A stretch of DNA of 64,000 nt. Source: Roseomonas mucosa ATCC BAA-692 (GTDB taxonomy: Bacteria; Pseudomonadota; Alphaproteobacteria; Acetobacterales; Acetobacteraceae). Both the position numbers and the translations under genes were made by a program. The stretch lies in contig NZ_JHWD01000003.1 in assembly GCF_000622225.1 (NCBI RefSeq), positions 352,395 through 416,394 on the forward strand, given 5' to 3'. Numbering within the stretch: the first letter of the stretch is position 1; each line of letters starts with the position of its first letter. This document shows, in pieces, positions 37,112-48,881 of the stretch. A model generated the notes under the pieces. That model searched no databases and was not told the origin of the DNA. It worked only from the letters and a program-made list of their open reading frames with translations.

Positions 37112-38143
37112 TCAGCGCATCGGCGGCGGGTATTGCAGCCCGCCCTTGTTCCACAGGTTGTTCAGCCCACGCTGCACGCCCATCGGGGTGATGTTGCGGT
37201 CCCAGACCTCGGCGTAGTTGCCGACCTGCTTGACCACCTGCACGGCCCAGTCCGCCGGCACGCCGAGCATCTTGCCCAGGTCGCCGCTCTTGCCCATGAA
37301 GCGCTGGACCTCGGGGTTGTTGTTGTCCACGAAGCTCTCGACGTTCTTCGAGTTCATGCCCAGCTCCTCGGCGGTGAGCTGGGCGTAGTGCGTCCATTTC
37401 ACGATGTCGAAGAACTTCCAGTCGCCCTTGCGGACCATGGAGCCGAGCGGCTCCTTCGAGATGATCTCCGGCAGGATGGTGTACTCGCCGGCATTGGCAC
37501 CCTGGCTGAAGCGGAAGGAGGCGAGCGAGGAGGCATCGGTGGTGAAGGCGTCGCAACGGCCGCTGATGAAGGCACTGCGGATCTCCTCGATGCTCTCGAT
37601 CACCACCGGGGTGAACTTCATGTTGTTCGAGCGGAAGTAGTCGGTGAGGTTCAGCTCGGTGGTCGATCCCGGCTGCACGCAGACGGAGGCCCCGTCGAGC
37701 TCCTTCACCGACTTCACGCCGGAGGCCGTCTTCACCGCGAAGCCGGTGCCGTCATAGAAGTTCACCGCGGCGAATTCGAGGCCCAGCGCCGCCTCGCGCC
37801 CCAGCGTCCAGGTGGTGGAGCGCACCAGCATGTCCACCTCGCCCGATTGTAGGGCGGTGAAGCGGTTGGTGGCGGTGGTGTTGACGAAGCGGACCTTGTT
37901 CGCATCGCCCAGGATGGCCGTGGCGACGGCGCGGCAGGTATCGGAATCGATGCCCTTCATCACGCCCTGGCTGTCGGGCAGGCTGAAGCCGACATTGTTG
38001 CCGGCGACGCCGCAGAGCAGGTAGCCGCGCTCCTTGATCGCCCCCATCGTGTCGGCGGCGGGCTGGGCCGAAGCCTGGTGCGCGGCTGGAAACGCGGAGA
38101 TGGCGACGGCCAGGGCGGCCGCCGCGACGCTCGTCATGCGCAT
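37112..38143 (-). CDS. General amino-acid ABC transporter substrate-binding protein (AapJ/BztA type)
   Basis: 343 residues with a Sec signal peptide (AAALAVAISAFPAAHQASAQ). The SBP family-3 domain starts with ERGYLLCGVAGNNVGFSLPD and has GIDSDTCRAVATAILGD, RFTALQSGEVDML and GTGFAVK. These are typical of the AapJ/BztA proteins that bind several L-amino acids in the periplasm. The matching permease and ATPase genes are not adjacent, so it stands alone here. Confidence 0.93.
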   Translation of the reverse strand: MRMTSVAAAALAVAISAFPAAHQASAQPAADTMGAIKERGYLLCGVAGNNVGFSLPDSQGVMKGIDSDTCRAVATAILGDANKVRFVNTTATNRFTALQSGEVDMLVRSTTWTLGREAALGLEFAAVNFYDGTGFAVKTASGVKSVKELDGASVCVQPGSTTELNLTDYFRSNNMKFTPVVIESIEEIRSAFISGRCDAFTTDASSLASFRFSQGANAGEYTILPEIISKEPLGSMVRKGDWKFFDIVKWTHYAQLTAEELGMNSKNVESFVDNNNPEVQRFMGKSGDLGKMLGVPADWAVQVVKQVGNYAEVWDRNITPMGVQRGLNNLWNKGGLQYPPPMR

Positions 38144-38232
38144 CGTGTCTTACCCTTCCCAGGGGCCTCCGTTCCGTTGGAGGCCGATGGGTCGAGCGTC
38201 GCCGTGCTACCGCCCGCCAAACAAGCGGTGGT

Positions 38233-39846
38233 TTACTCCCATTCGATGGTCCCGGGCGGCTTGCTGGTCACGTCGTAGGCAACGCGGTTGATCCCGCGCA
38301 CCTCGTTGACGATCCGGTTGGCAACCCGGCTCAGGAAGGCGATCTCGAAGGGATAGACATCCGCCGTCATGCCGTCCGTGCTGGTGACGGCGCGCAGGGC
38401 GCAGGCCTGGTCGTAGGTGCGGCCGTCACCCATCACGCCCACGGTGCGGACCGGCAGCAGCACCGCGAAGGCCTGCCAGATCGCGTCGTAGAGGCCGGCA
38501 TTGCGGATCTCCTCCAGGAAGACCAGGTCCGCCTGCTGCAGGATCTGCACCTTTTCCCGCGTCACCTCGCCGGGGATACGGATGGCGAGCCCCGGCCCCG
38601 GGAAGGGGTGGCGGCCAACGATGGCTTCCGGCATGCCCAGTTCACGGCCCAGGGCGCGGACCTCGTCCTTGAACAGCTCGCGCAGCGGCTCGACGAGCTT
38701 CATGCGCATGTTCTCGGGCAGGCCGCCGACATTGTGGTGCGACTTGATGGTGACGGAGGGGCCGCCGGTGGCGGAGACGCTCTCGATCACGTCCGGATAG
38801 AGCGTGCCCTGGGCCAGGAAATCGGCGCCGCCGATCTTGGCCTGCTCCTCCTCGAAGACCTCGATGAACAGCCGGCCGATGGTCTTGCGCTTCACCTCCG
38901 GGTCGGTGACGCCCTTCAGCGCGCCGAGGAAGAGGTCGGAGGCGTCGCGGTGCACCAGCTTGATGTTGAAGCGGTCTCGGAAGGTGGCGAGCACCTGCTC
39001 CGTCTCGCCCGCGCGCATCAGCCCGTGATCGACATAGATGCAGGTGAGCTGGTCGCCGATCGCCTCGTGGATCAGCACCGCCGCCACCGAGGAATCGACG
39101 CCGCCGGACAGGCCGCAGATCACCCGGCCGGCGCCGACCTGGGCGCGGATGCGGGCGATCTCCTCGGCGCGGAAGGCGCCCATGGTCCAGTCACCCTTGC
39201 AGCCGCAGACGGCATGCGTGAAGTTCCGCAGCAGCGCGGCGCCGTGCGGCGTGTGCACGACCTCCGGGTGGAACTGCACGCCGTAATAGTGGCGGCTGTC
39301 ATCGGCGATGATGGCGAGCGGCGCGCCCTCGCTCACGCCCACCGGGCGGAAGCCTTCCGGCAGGCGCGTCACGCGGTCGCCATGGCTCATCCAGACCTGC
39401 TCGCGGGCGCCCTTCTCCCAGACGCCCTGGGTCAGGGCGCAACCGTCGGTGATCTCGACGAAGGCGCGGCCGAACTCGCGGTGATGGCCGCTCTCCACCA
39501 GCCCGCCGAGCTGGGCGCACATGGTCTGCTGCCCGTAGCAGATGCCCAGCACCGGCAGCTTGAGGTCGAAGACGGCCTGCGGCGCGCGGGGGCTCTCGCC
39601 CTCGTTCACGCTGGCCGGGCCGCCGGACAGGATGATGCCGCGCGGCTGGAAGTCGCGGATACGGTCGTCGCTGGCGGTGAAGGGCCAGATCTCGCAATAC
39701 ACCCCGCTCTCGCGCAGGCGGCGCGCGATCAGCTGCGTCACCTGGCTGCCGAAATCGAGGATCAGGATGCGGTCATGCCCCCCAGCGGCCTCTTGCGCCG
39801 AGGCGGGGGCTGGGGTGACGGGAGTCGTCGCGGTGGGGTCGGCCAT
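38233..39846 (-). CDS. guaA: GMP synthase (glutamine-hydrolysing)
   Basis: 537 residues. The N-terminal glutamine amidotransferase has the nucleophile Cys in [10 protein letters not shown] and the His-Glu of QFHPEVVHT. The ATP-pyrophosphatase domain has the PPi loop [10 protein letters not shown] and the C-terminal dimerisation domain ends KPPGTIEWE. It converts XMP to GMP, the step after GuaB, whose gene lies upstream on the same strand. ATG at 39846 is chosen; a start 13 codons earlier (39885) is possible but adds non-conserved residues. Confidence 0.96.
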   Translation of the reverse strand: MADPTATTPVTPAPASAQEAAGGHDRILILDFGSQVTQLIARRLRESGVYCEIWPFTASDDRIRDFQPRGIILSGGPASVNEGESPRAPQAVFDLKLPVLGICYGQQTMCAQLGGLVESGHHREFGRAFVEITDGCALTQGVWEKGAREQVWMSHGDRVTRLPEGFRPVGVSEGAPLAIIADDSRHYYGVQFHPEVVHTPHGAALLRNFTHAVCGCKGDWTMGAFRAEEIARIRAQVGAGRVICGLSGGVDSSVAAVLIHEAIGDQLTCIYVDHGLMRAGETEQVLATFRDRFNIKLVHRDASDLFLGALKGVTDPEVKRKTIGRLFIEVFEEEQAKIGGADFLAQGTLYPDVIESVSATGGPSVTIKSHHNVGGLPENMRMKLVEPLRELFKDEVRALGRELGMPEAIVGRHPFPGPGLAIRIPGEVTREKVQILQQADLVFLEEIRNAGLYDAIWQAFAVLLPVRTVGVMGDGRTYDQACALRAVTSTDGMTADVYPFEIAFLSRVANRIVNEVRGINRVAYDVTSKPPGTIEWE

Positions 39847-39902
39847 GGCGGCGCGAAGCACGGCGGAAGGGGCGGCGTCAACCACTTCCTGCGCAGGGCA
39901 GG

Positions 39903-40466
39903 TCAGCCGCGGGAAGAAACGGCTGTGGCGTCGAGCAGGGTCTCGATCGGGTCCCAGGCGATGGCAGTCTGCTGCACTGCCCGGCCGCCGACCTGGATGA
40001 CCTCCTGAGCGACTGGGCGCCCGCCGAGATGGCGGTAGAAGAAGCGGGCATGGTTGTCGGACAGCACCCAGAGCATGGCCGAGGCGCAGCCGATCGCCGC
40101 CAGGTGCGCGGCGGAGGCCCGCAGCAGCCGGCGGCCGATTCCCTGGTCCCGGTAGTCGCTGAGGACATAGAGGGTGGCGACCTCGCCCTCCCCCCAGCGG
40201 CTTCCCATCCCCGCGCGCCGGGCGGGACCGGCCGAGGCGAAGCCCACGACGCGCCGGCCCGGCTCCGGGATCTCGGCGACGAAGAGCGCCTCGCCCTCCC
40301 GCCGGGAGATCAGCCCCTGGCCGTAGCCGGCGCCGATCCGCTGCGGCGAGAGGTTGGCGAGGTAGTCGTCCGGCAGCAGCCCGGCATAGGAATCACGCCA
40401 GGCCGCGACATGCACGGCGCCGATGGCGAAGGCATCCTGCGGCCGGGCGCGGCGGATGGCGGTCAC
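39903..40466 (-). CDS. GNAT-family N-acetyltransferase
   Basis: 187 residues, GTG start overlapping the stop of the rRNA methyltransferase gene (GTGA). Motif A of the acetyl-CoA site is [20 protein letters not shown], and motif B lies around [18 protein letters not shown]. The acceptor substrate is not predictable. It sits between the RsmB-type gene and guaA, all on the same strand. Confidence 0.88.
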   Translation of the reverse strand: MTAIRRARPQDAFAIGAVHVAAWRDSYAGLLPDDYLANLSPQRIGAGYGQGLISRREGEALFVAEIPEPGRRVVGFASAGPARRAGMGSRWGEGEVATLYVLSDYRDQGIGRRLLRASAAHLAAIGCASAMLWVLSDNHARFFYRHLGGRPVAQEVIQVGGRAVQQTAIAWDPIETLLDATAVSSRG

Positions 40467-41848
40467 GATGTCCCGGCCTCCCGCCGCTCCAGCACGGCGC
40501 AGAAGAAGCCGTCCGTCTCCTCCCGGTGCGGCGCCAGGGCCAGGAAATCCCCTTCCGTGCCCGAGGCGCCACCCAGGATGCCACCCAGGCCGGCGCCCAT
40601 AGCGGCACCGGGCCTGACCGGAACCGCCTCCCCTTCCCACCCGGCGAAGCCCTGCGCCCAGGCCTCCGCCAGCGGCACCGCCCGGAACTCCGGATGGTCG
40701 CTCAGAAACTCCCGCACCTGCACCTCATCCTCCCCGGGCAGGACCGAGCAGGTAGCGTAGACCAGCTTTCCCCCCGGGCGCACCAGGGAAGCCGCGCGGC
40801 GCAATATCTCGCCCTGTTTCACCTGGAGCTCCGCCAGGTCGCCCGCGCCGGTACGCAGCCGGGCATCGGGGTTGCGCCGCCAGGTGCCGGTGCCGGTGCA
40901 GGGCGCATCCACCAGGACGCGGTCGAACTGCCCCGCCCGGCGCTTGGCCCAGCGGTCGCCAGGCACCAGCAGATGCGTCTCTGCATTGTCCACCCCGGCC
41001 CGGCGCAGGCGCTGCGAGGCCCCCGAGAGCCGCGGCACGGATACGTCGCAGGCCACGATCCGCCCGCGATTGTCCATGGCGGCCGCCATGGCCAGGGTCT
41101 TGCCCGCCGCCCCGGCGCAGTAGTCGGCGACCCGCATCCCCGGCCGCGCATCGGCCAACAGGGCGATGAGCTGCGAGCCCTCGTCCTGGATCTCCACCAA
41201 CCCCTCGCGGAAGGCGCGGGTGGCCAGGATCGGCTGACGCTCCGCCAGCCGTAGGCCCCAAGGGGACAGGGTGGTGGGCTGTGCCGTGATGCCCTCCGCG
41301 GCCAGCGCGGTGATGGCCGTCTCGCGCGTGCCCTTCAGCAGGTTCACCCGCAGGTCCAGCGGCGCGGCGCCGCTCATGGCCTTCGCCGCCTCCGGCAGTT
41401 CCGGGCCGAAACGCTCGCGGAAGCCCGGCAGCGCCCAGCCGGGGATGTTGAGCCGGATCTCCTCGGGCATCTCCGGGCGCAGCAGCGGTGGCCGCAGGGC
41501 GGAAAGGACGCGGCGCTCGCCCGGCTCCAGCGGCGCCTCCGCATGGCGTTCGCCACTGAAGGCAGCCAGCACGGCCTGAAGGGATTCCCCGGAGGCCATG
41601 AGCATGTAGGTCGCGACCAGCAGGCGCGGCGTCGGCTGGCCGCCGACACGTCCCAGGTGCCAGTCGAGGCGCAGCCGCTCCCGCACCACGCCCCAGGCGA
41701 TCTCCGCCACGGCGCGGCGGTCGCCGCCCCCGATATAGCGGCGCGCCCGGAAGAACTCGTTGGCCACCGCGTCCGCCGGGCGACGGGGCTGGGCCTCCTG
41801 CTGCTCCAGCAGGGTGACGGCGGCGGCGATACGGGCGGCGGGGGTCAT
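40463..41848 (-). CDS. rsmB: RsmB/NOP2/Sun-family RNA cytosine-C5 methyltransferase
   Basis: 461 residues. The N-terminal NusB-like helical domain (VANEFFRARRYIGGGDRRAV) is followed by the SAM domain: VADYCAGAAGKTLAMAAAM, the catalytic LVDAPCTGTGTWRR and ATCSVLPGEDE with the second Cys. It methylates cytosine in rRNA (m5C967 in E. coli); target specificity here is inferred. It lies between guaB and the GNAT gene. Confidence 0.9.
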   Translation of the reverse strand: MTPAARIAAAVTLLEQQEAQPRRPADAVANEFFRARRYIGGGDRRAVAEIAWGVVRERLRLDWHLGRVGGQPTPRLLVATYMLMASGESLQAVLAAFSGERHAEAPLEPGERRVLSALRPPLLRPEMPEEIRLNIPGWALPGFRERFGPELPEAAKAMSGAAPLDLRVNLLKGTRETAITALAAEGITAQPTTLSPWGLRLAERQPILATRAFREGLVEIQDEGSQLIALLADARPGMRVADYCAGAAGKTLAMAAAMDNRGRIVACDVSVPRLSGASQRLRRAGVDNAETHLLVPGDRWAKRRAGQFDRVLVDAPCTGTGTWRRNPDARLRTGAGDLAELQVKQGEILRRAASLVRPGGKLVYATCSVLPGEDEVQVREFLSDHPEFRAVPLAEAWAQGFAGWEGEAVPVRPGAAMGAGLGGILGGASGTEGDFLALAPHREETDGFFCAVLERREAGTS

Positions 41849-41938
41849 CTCAAGAATTCTGCCTGAACGGGCAACGCCCCGGGAAGGCGCCTGGATGGCA
41901 GCGCCTCGGCCCGGGGCGGGTTGCATGGAAAGGAATGG

Positions 41939-41967
41939 CTCCGGCCCGGCCTGCCGCCGGGCCGGAG
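41939..41967 (-). terminator. Hairpin after guaB
   Basis: On the minus strand, a 12-bp stem (CTCCGGCCCGGC paired with its complement, loop of 5) starts 8 bp after the guaB stop and is followed by a pyrimidine-rich stretch with several T. Confidence 0.6.
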
Positions 41968-41975
41968 GAAGGGTC

Positions 41976-43649
<1,674 letters not shown>

Positions 43650-44324
43650 TCAGTCGTTTGAGCCGCGGAAGCCCTGGGCCACGACATAGGCCTCGGCGCT
43701 GTCTTTGCGGCTGGCGGGTGGCTTGGCATGGCGCACCTGGGCGTAATCGCGCTTGAGCGCGGCCAGCAGCTCCTTTTCCGTGCCGCCCTGGAAGACCTTC
43801 GCCACGAAGCCGCCTCCCGGCGCCAGGACACGCCGCGCGAAATCCGCCGCCAGCTCCACCAGCCCCATGATCCGCAGATGGTCGGTCGCGTTGTGGCCGG
43901 TGGTGTTGGGCGCCATGTCGGACAGCACCAGGTCCGCCTGCCCGTCCAGCGCCGCCAGCACCGCATCCTCGCCCGCCTGCTCGGTGAAGTCGCCCTCCAG
44001 CAGCACCGCCCCGTGGATCGGGTCGATCGGCAGCAGGTCCAGCGCGACCACCCGGCCGCGGTCGCCGATCGTCTTCAGTGCGACCTGGGTCCAGCCCCCG
44101 GGCGCGGCGCCCAGGTCCACCACGCGCTGGCCCGGTTTCAGCAGCTTGAAGCGCTCGTCCAGTTCCAGCAGCTTGAAGGCGGCCCGCGATCGCCATCCGG
44201 CGGCCTTGGCGGCGCGGACATAGGGGTCGTTGATCTGGCGTTCCAGCCAGCGCTGGGAGGCGGTCGTCCGGCCCTTGGCGGTGCGCAGGCGCGCGGTGAG
44301 GCCGCGATCGGCGGGAGGTTTCAT
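43650..44324 (-). CDS. rlmE: 23S rRNA 2'-O-ribose methyltransferase
   Basis: 224 residues of the RrmJ/FtsJ family. The SAM motif is VVDLGAAPGGWTQVAL, and the K-D-K-E catalytic residues are in RAAFKLLEL, LSDMAPN, AKVFQGG and the C-terminal Glu of SAEAYVV. It methylates U2552 of 23S rRNA. It lies 132 bp downstream of the Ppx/GppA gene on the same strand, a pairing seen in other alphaproteobacteria. Confidence 0.94.
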   Translation of the reverse strand: MKPPADRGLTARLRTAKGRTTASQRWLERQINDPYVRAAKAAGWRSRAAFKLLELDERFKLLKPGQRVVDLGAAPGGWTQVALKTIGDRGRVVALDLLPIDPIHGAVLLEGDFTEQAGEDAVLAALDGQADLVLSDMAPNTTGHNATDHLRIMGLVELAADFARRVLAPGGGFVAKVFQGGTEKELLAALKRDYAQVRHAKPPASRKDSAEAYVVAQGFRGSND

Positions 44325-44456
44325 GGACCTCTTATAGAGCAGGTCGCCATGGATGGAGCAGGGGCAGCGAGACCCGAAAGCGCGGAGCCGCCCCGCAGAC
44401 GGCGGGCCAGGAAAACCGGCCGCCGGTTGTTTCCCGGAAGGCCCGGCACGCGGCCT

Positions 44457-45533
44457 TCAATGCGTTGCGGCGCTCGCCCCGCGTGCCAGGAGCCATTCCC
44501 GCCCCCGGCGCCCGGCCGCGGGGCGGCCATGGCGCATCATCCGCAGCAGCATGCCCTCCCGCAGCCCGCGATCGCAGACGGTGAGGCGCGGGGCAGGCCA
44601 GGTGCGGCGGATGGCGGCGTAGATGGCGCAGCCCGGCAGGACGAAGTCCATCCGCTCCGGCCCGATGCAGGGATGCGCCGCCATGCCCGCCCGCCCCAGC
44701 GACAGCAGCTGGTGCAGCGCCTCGTCCGCCGCATCGATGCTCAGCACCTGCCCGTCCACCAGCGGGCGCGAATAGCGCGGCAGGTCCAGGGCGATGCCGG
44801 CCAGGGTGGTCACCGTGCCGCTGGTGCCCATCAGGCTGACCCCGCCGGCGCGCATCTCCTGCCGGATGCAATGGACGGCGTTGAAGGGCTCCAGCCGGGA
44901 GGCGATCTCCTCCACCAGCGCGGCGAAGCCCTGGCGGCTGTCGCAGAGTGCGCCCGCCTGCTCGGCTACCGTCACCACCCCCACGGGGACGGAGACATAG
45001 CCGAGGAGCGAGGGCTGCGCCCCCGGTTCGCGCGGCGTGCGGATCCAGGCGACCTCGGTCGAGCCGCCGCCGATGTCGAAGAGCAGGATCCGCCGGTCCG
45101 CCTCCGCCATCAGCGGCGCGCAGGATTCCATGGCGAGGACCGCTTCCTCGCGCGGCGAGATCACCTCGATCGGCAGGCCCAGGGCGGATTCCGCGCGGCG
45201 CAGGAAATCCGCGCCATTGGCGGCGCGGCGACAGGCCTCGGTGGCGACGGCACGCGCCGCATAGATCGGGCGGCGGGCCAGCTTGTCCCGGCAGGCGGAG
45301 AGCGCCCCCAAGGCACGGTCCACGGCGCTGCTGGTCAGGCTGCCGGTCCGGCCCAGGCCCTCCCCCAGGCGCACGATTCTGCTGAAGCTGTCGAGGACGC
45401 GAAAACCCTCCGGACCGCCGGGCGCGGCCAACAGGAGGCGGCAGTTGTTTGTCCCGAGGTCGATCGCCGCATGGACCGGCGCGGCGAAGGCCGAGCCGGG
45501 GCGACAGGTCGGGAGGTGGCTCATCGTCGCCAT
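44457..45533 (-). CDS. Ppx/GppA-family phosphatase, short form
   Basis: 358 residues. Actin-like ATPase motifs are HAAIDLGTNNCRLLLAA near residue 22, LLFDIGGGSTEVAWI and GTSGTVTTLAGI. The C-terminal HD-like domain of long Ppx enzymes is missing, as in short exopolyphosphatases that hydrolyse polyphosphate or pppGpp. ATG at 45533 is the first start before the conserved motif. It is read away from the tRNA-Gln gene and precedes rlmE. Confidence 0.9.
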   Translation of the reverse strand: MATMSHLPTCRPGSAFAAPVHAAIDLGTNNCRLLLAAPGGPEGFRVLDSFSRIVRLGEGLGRTGSLTSSAVDRALGALSACRDKLARRPIYAARAVATEACRRAANGADFLRRAESALGLPIEVISPREEAVLAMESCAPLMAEADRRILLFDIGGGSTEVAWIRTPREPGAQPSLLGYVSVPVGVVTVAEQAGALCDSRQGFAALVEEIASRLEPFNAVHCIRQEMRAGGVSLMGTSGTVTTLAGIALDLPRYSRPLVDGQVLSIDAADEALHQLLSLGRAGMAAHPCIGPERMDFVLPGCAIYAAIRRTWPAPRLTVCDRGLREGMLLRMMRHGRPAAGRRGREWLLARGASAATH

Positions 45534-45659
45534 GGGATTGTCATGATCCGGGAGCCCATGCGCCTGGGCAAGAGCTTTCATGCGCTGGGGTGGTTGCAGG
45601 CCATGAGGACCGATGCTATCTCGCGCCTCGTCAGTGACCGGGGCATTCGACCCGGCCTC

Positions 45660-45733
45660 TGGGGAATAGTTTAACGGTAGAACTCCCGACTCTGACTCGG
45701 GCAGTCTTGGTTCGAATCCAGGTTCCCCAGCCA
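45660..45733 (+). tRNA. tRNA-Gln (CUG anticodon)
   Basis: 74 nt. The acceptor stem TGGGGAA pairs with TTCCCCA, the discriminator is G and CCA is encoded. The anticodon stem CCCGA/TCGGG frames the loop CTCTGAC with anticodon CTG, and the T-loop TTCGAAT is canonical. It is intact and its 3' end borders the integrase gene, so it is the likely attachment site of the island that follows. Confidence 0.97.
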
Positions 45734-45828
45734 CTCCCAAATCCTTCAAAGTCTTCGAGTGCCACCGCCCGGTATGCGGACCACAAGGTCCACATGGCCG
45801 GTCCACCCTTTTGCTGGGCAGGACGCGG

Positions 45829-47658
45829 ATGGCACCCATGGCCATTAACCTCCAGTTACGCGGCGCCGTGTATCGATTCAGGCGACGCGTACCCGACTCC
45901 CTCGTGGAGCGGATTGGCCGCAAGGAGATCATCCGCTCGTTGGAAACCTCTTCCCGGGCCGAAGCCGGTCTCCGGGCGCGCGTCGCTTGGTTGGCGACGG
46001 AGAGGGTCTTCGGGATGGTTCGCGCGAACAAGTCCTTGGAAAGGGCGCAGATTGATGAGTTGTTGCGCAGGCTGACCGATGAGGCGGTCCAGAACTCTCC
46101 TACTCGAGCGGAGCTATCCAGGGATTTCGAGCGTCTAGAGCCCAGGTATGTGGATCTGCTCTTCGGCGACGAGGGGCGTAGAGCCATCCTCTCCCATCCT
46201 GGCAAAGAGCAAGACCTAATCCTTGAGCACCTCGAACGCCTATTGGATGGCGCCGAGATCGCGGTCCTCAAGGAAGCCACCGAGACGGCTCAGACAGAGG
46301 CGCGGGTCCACGAGATCCGGCGGACGATGGCTGAGCGCGAACGGCGGGATATGCATTGGATGGCCTTGGCTGCCATGCTGATGCTGAAGGAGGAGCGCTC
46401 GGCCAAGGTCCCGACGTCCGCCGCCCTCCCGGCCTCAGAGGCAACGGCAGAGCCTAAGGATGCAGGCCGGAAGGAATCTGCGCCCGCCGCTCTGATGACC
46501 ACAGGGGCATCGAGCCTCGCATTCCTTGCGCACCGCGATGCCTACCTAGCCAGCCGTGTGCTTGCCACCGACGACTTCCCCGCCCTGAAGCCTAACTCCA
46601 TCAAACAGGCGACCAAGACTCTTGAGCTCTGGGCCGAGTTGATGGGGGACCGGCCAATTGCTGTGATCACCAAGGTCGAGGCCCGCCGCTTCCGCATCCT
46701 GCTTCGGACCCTGCCCGCCGCCTACGGCAAGGCGGTCCGAGCCGGACCCGTTTCGCTGGAGGCTGAGATCCAGCGAGCGCGGGCTCGGCAGGCGGAGGTC
46801 GATGGCCGAAACGCGTCCCTGGCACCTGACATGGAGCGCGAGGCGGACATCGCACTGGTCGGTCTCAGGACGGTCAAGCGACACTTCAGCGCGTTGAGCG
46901 CCTACTGGCAGTGGCTGGCTAACCATAGCTACGCGCCAGAGGACGCCAACCCGTTCATCGGCTTCTCGTGGCCGGGCGTCCGCAAAGGCCGCAAGGGGCG
47001 GGACATGTGGTCGGAGCAGGATCTCCGGACCCTCCTCACCTCCCCCCGCTTTGCCTCCGGCTCCGAGCGCGGCTCCTTCTGGTGGATCACCATCATCGGG
47101 ATGTACTCGGGAATGCGGGTCGAGGAGATTGCCCGGCTCCGTATTCGCCAGGACATCCGGGACCTCCACGGCAGGCTTGCCTTTGTCGTCCAGGAGCAGT
47201 TGGGTGTTTGGAGCCCGAAGACTGAGGCAGGCGCCCGAATTGTTCCGGTCCACCCTTTACTGCTGAAGCTCGGCTTCCATGACTTCGTGGAGCGACGGGC
47301 GGCTCAAGGTCATCAACGACTGTTCTACGACCTGCCGCCGCGGGGGAAGGAGCAGAGCTACGGCGCCGACTTCTCCCGGGAGTTCTCCAAGTACAAGGCG
47401 GCGCTCGGCATCGGACCCGGAACAGTCTTCCACAGCTTCCGGCACTCGGTCCGCACGATCCTGACCAATGCGCCCGCGGACCAGTTCCGCGACGCCTGGA
47501 TCGACGCCTTCATGGGGCATAGCGCTGACGAGGATGCTGACGAGGGGCGGCCAAAGCGTCAGTCGGTCGGCGTGACCGTCTACCTCAAGGCGGTGGACAT
47601 GGAGAACCTCTGCAAGGTCGTCGAGGCCATCCGCTACCCTGTCGAGCCGACGCCATGA
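45829..47658 (+). CDS. Tyrosine-recombinase integrase with DUF6538-type N-terminus
   Basis: 609 residues. The N-terminus (LRGAVYRFRRRVPDSLVERIG) is the DUF6538 type that often precedes core-binding domains of island integrases. The catalytic domain has the first Arg in SGMRVEEIARL, the His-x-x-Arg in HSFRHSVRT, the later His of FMGHSAD and the nucleophile Tyr in VTVYLKAVDM. It probably drives integration at the tRNA-Gln end 95 bp upstream. I chose the ATG at 45829 with AGGACGCGG just before it. Its stop overlaps the next gene (ATGA). Confidence 0.9.
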   Translation: MAPMAINLQLRGAVYRFRRRVPDSLVERIGRKEIIRSLETSSRAEAGLRARVAWLATERVFGMVRANKSLERAQIDELLRRLTDEAVQNSPTRAELSRDFERLEPRYVDLLFGDEGRRAILSHPGKEQDLILEHLERLLDGAEIAVLKEATETAQTEARVHEIRRTMAERERRDMHWMALAAMLMLKEERSAKVPTSAALPASEATAEPKDAGRKESAPAALMTTGASSLAFLAHRDAYLASRVLATDDFPALKPNSIKQATKTLELWAELMGDRPIAVITKVEARRFRILLRTLPAAYGKAVRAGPVSLEAEIQRARARQAEVDGRNASLAPDMEREADIALVGLRTVKRHFSALSAYWQWLANHSYAPEDANPFIGFSWPGVRKGRKGRDMWSEQDLRTLLTSPRFASGSERGSFWWITIIGMYSGMRVEEIARLRIRQDIRDLHGRLAFVVQEQLGVWSPKTEAGARIVPVHPLLLKLGFHDFVERRAAQGHQRLFYDLPPRGKEQSYGADFSREFSKYKAALGIGPGTVFHSFRHSVRTILTNAPADQFRDAWIDAFMGHSADEDADEGRPKRQSVGVTVYLKAVDMENLCKVVEAIRYPVEPTP

Positions 47659-48881
47659 GCCGAGATCGCCATCGACCTGGCACCGGTCGGGCGACTCGAA
47701 TCGGCCGCCAGGAGGCGCCACCGAAGGAGCCATGTAAGGGAGAAGCGGACGCCGCGCCGTACCGCTTGGTTGCCTCGACTGCTGACCTGGTCGTCTCTGG
47801 CGAATCCTTTCCGGGCCTTCCCCTCTTCAAGCCCAGGGACGCTCTTATTGATGCTGTGCCCTCCTTGTGGGTGCTCGCGGGGGTCAGGGAGCGGAGCTAC
47901 AGCCTGAACACAGTGGAGGCTTACGCCACGGGCCTGCTCCTCTTCCTGAACAGCCAGGAGGTGGCTGCTCCCAATATCGGCTGGCAGCGCGCGACCAAGG
48001 ACGACGTTGTCCGCTTCAAGCGCGAGCTTGCAGCACGCGGAAACGACGCCGACACGATCGCGCTGCGTCTCGCAGCCGTCGAGAACTTCTATGCGTGGGC
48101 AGAAACCCACGGCTTCGTCCGGGTCAGGCCGTTCAAGGTCAATCCGAAGGGTGAAGGACCCGCGCCGGTCGTCAAGGCGCCTCCAAGCACCCGGGCCCGC
48201 AAGGAAGTCTTCACGGAGGAGCAGTTCGAGCGGATCAGGGCCTGCATCGTCATGGACGACCCCATTTTGAGGCGGCGCGTCGACCTGATGTTCCGCTGGG
48301 GTTGGGGCGTAGGCCTTCGGGAGGCCGAGGTCTGTGGCCTGTCGGTGCGGAACCTTCGCCGGTCAGTCGAGGCCGAGGCACCCCCGCGCGCCCGCGGCAG
48401 GAGCCTCGGGGAAGCGTTTGCCGCCACCGCCGCCGAAGGATTTGTTCTCGACCTCGTTCCCGCCGCTACCAAAGGGGCAAAAGGGGGTGCAGTGCTGGTG
48501 CCCCGCGCCCTCATGAAGCCCACAGTGGAGTGGATCGACGGATCCCGCACTGAGTTTGCCAGAGCGGACGCGGACTGGGTTTTCGTCACCGAGGGCGGGA
48601 GGCCGCTAACCCCGGAGACGCTGGGACGATACTTCCTGGCAGCCGTCAAAGCCGCGAAAGAAGTGGGTTCTTTCCACTCCCTTCGGCACTCCTACGCGAC
48701 GCGGGTGCTGTCGGAGTTCAATCGCCTCGGCCACCCCGAACTCGGCGCTCTCTTTGTCCAGAAGCAGTTGCGGCATGCCTACCGGGAGACGACCGAGCAG
48801 TACACGCACATGGTGCATATGCGGGACCATGCCATCACCGCTGGGATGGCCGTCAACCGTGCATTTGGTGGGAGGAACTGA
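47655..48881 (+). CDS. Tyrosine recombinase (XerD/TnpA/GinA-like)
   Basis: 408 residues. A SAM-like core-binding domain at about residues 75-155 (YSLNTVEAYATGLLLFLN) is followed by the catalytic domain with Arg in GVGLREAEVCGLS, HSLRHSYATRV, and LRHAYRETTEQYTHM carrying the second His/Arg region and the Tyr. The residue set is complete, so the enzyme should be active. It is coupled at both ends (ATGA, TGATG) to neighbouring genes and appears to be the first member of a four-gene module like ginABCD or tnpABC. Confidence 0.88.
   Translation: MSRDRHRPGTGRATRIGRQEAPPKEPCKGEADAAPYRLVASTADLVVSGESFPGLPLFKPRDALIDAVPSLWVLAGVRERSYSLNTVEAYATGLLLFLNSQEVAAPNIGWQRATKDDVVRFKRELAARGNDADTIALRLAAVENFYAWAETHGFVRVRPFKVNPKGEGPAPVVKAPPSTRARKEVFTEEQFERIRACIVMDDPILRRRVDLMFRWGWGVGLREAEVCGLSVRNLRRSVEAEAPPRARGRSLGEAFAATAAEGFVLDLVPAATKGAKGGAVLVPRALMKPTVEWIDGSRTEFARADADWVFVTEGGRPLTPETLGRYFLAAVKAAKEVGSFHSLRHSYATRVLSEFNRLGHPELGALFVQKQLRHAYRETTEQYTHMVHMRDHAITAGMAVNRAFGGRN

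Noticed and set aside
43728..45674. 648-codon plus-strand frame
   Set aside because: It is antisense to rlmE and the Ppx/GppA gene and has no recognisable domain.
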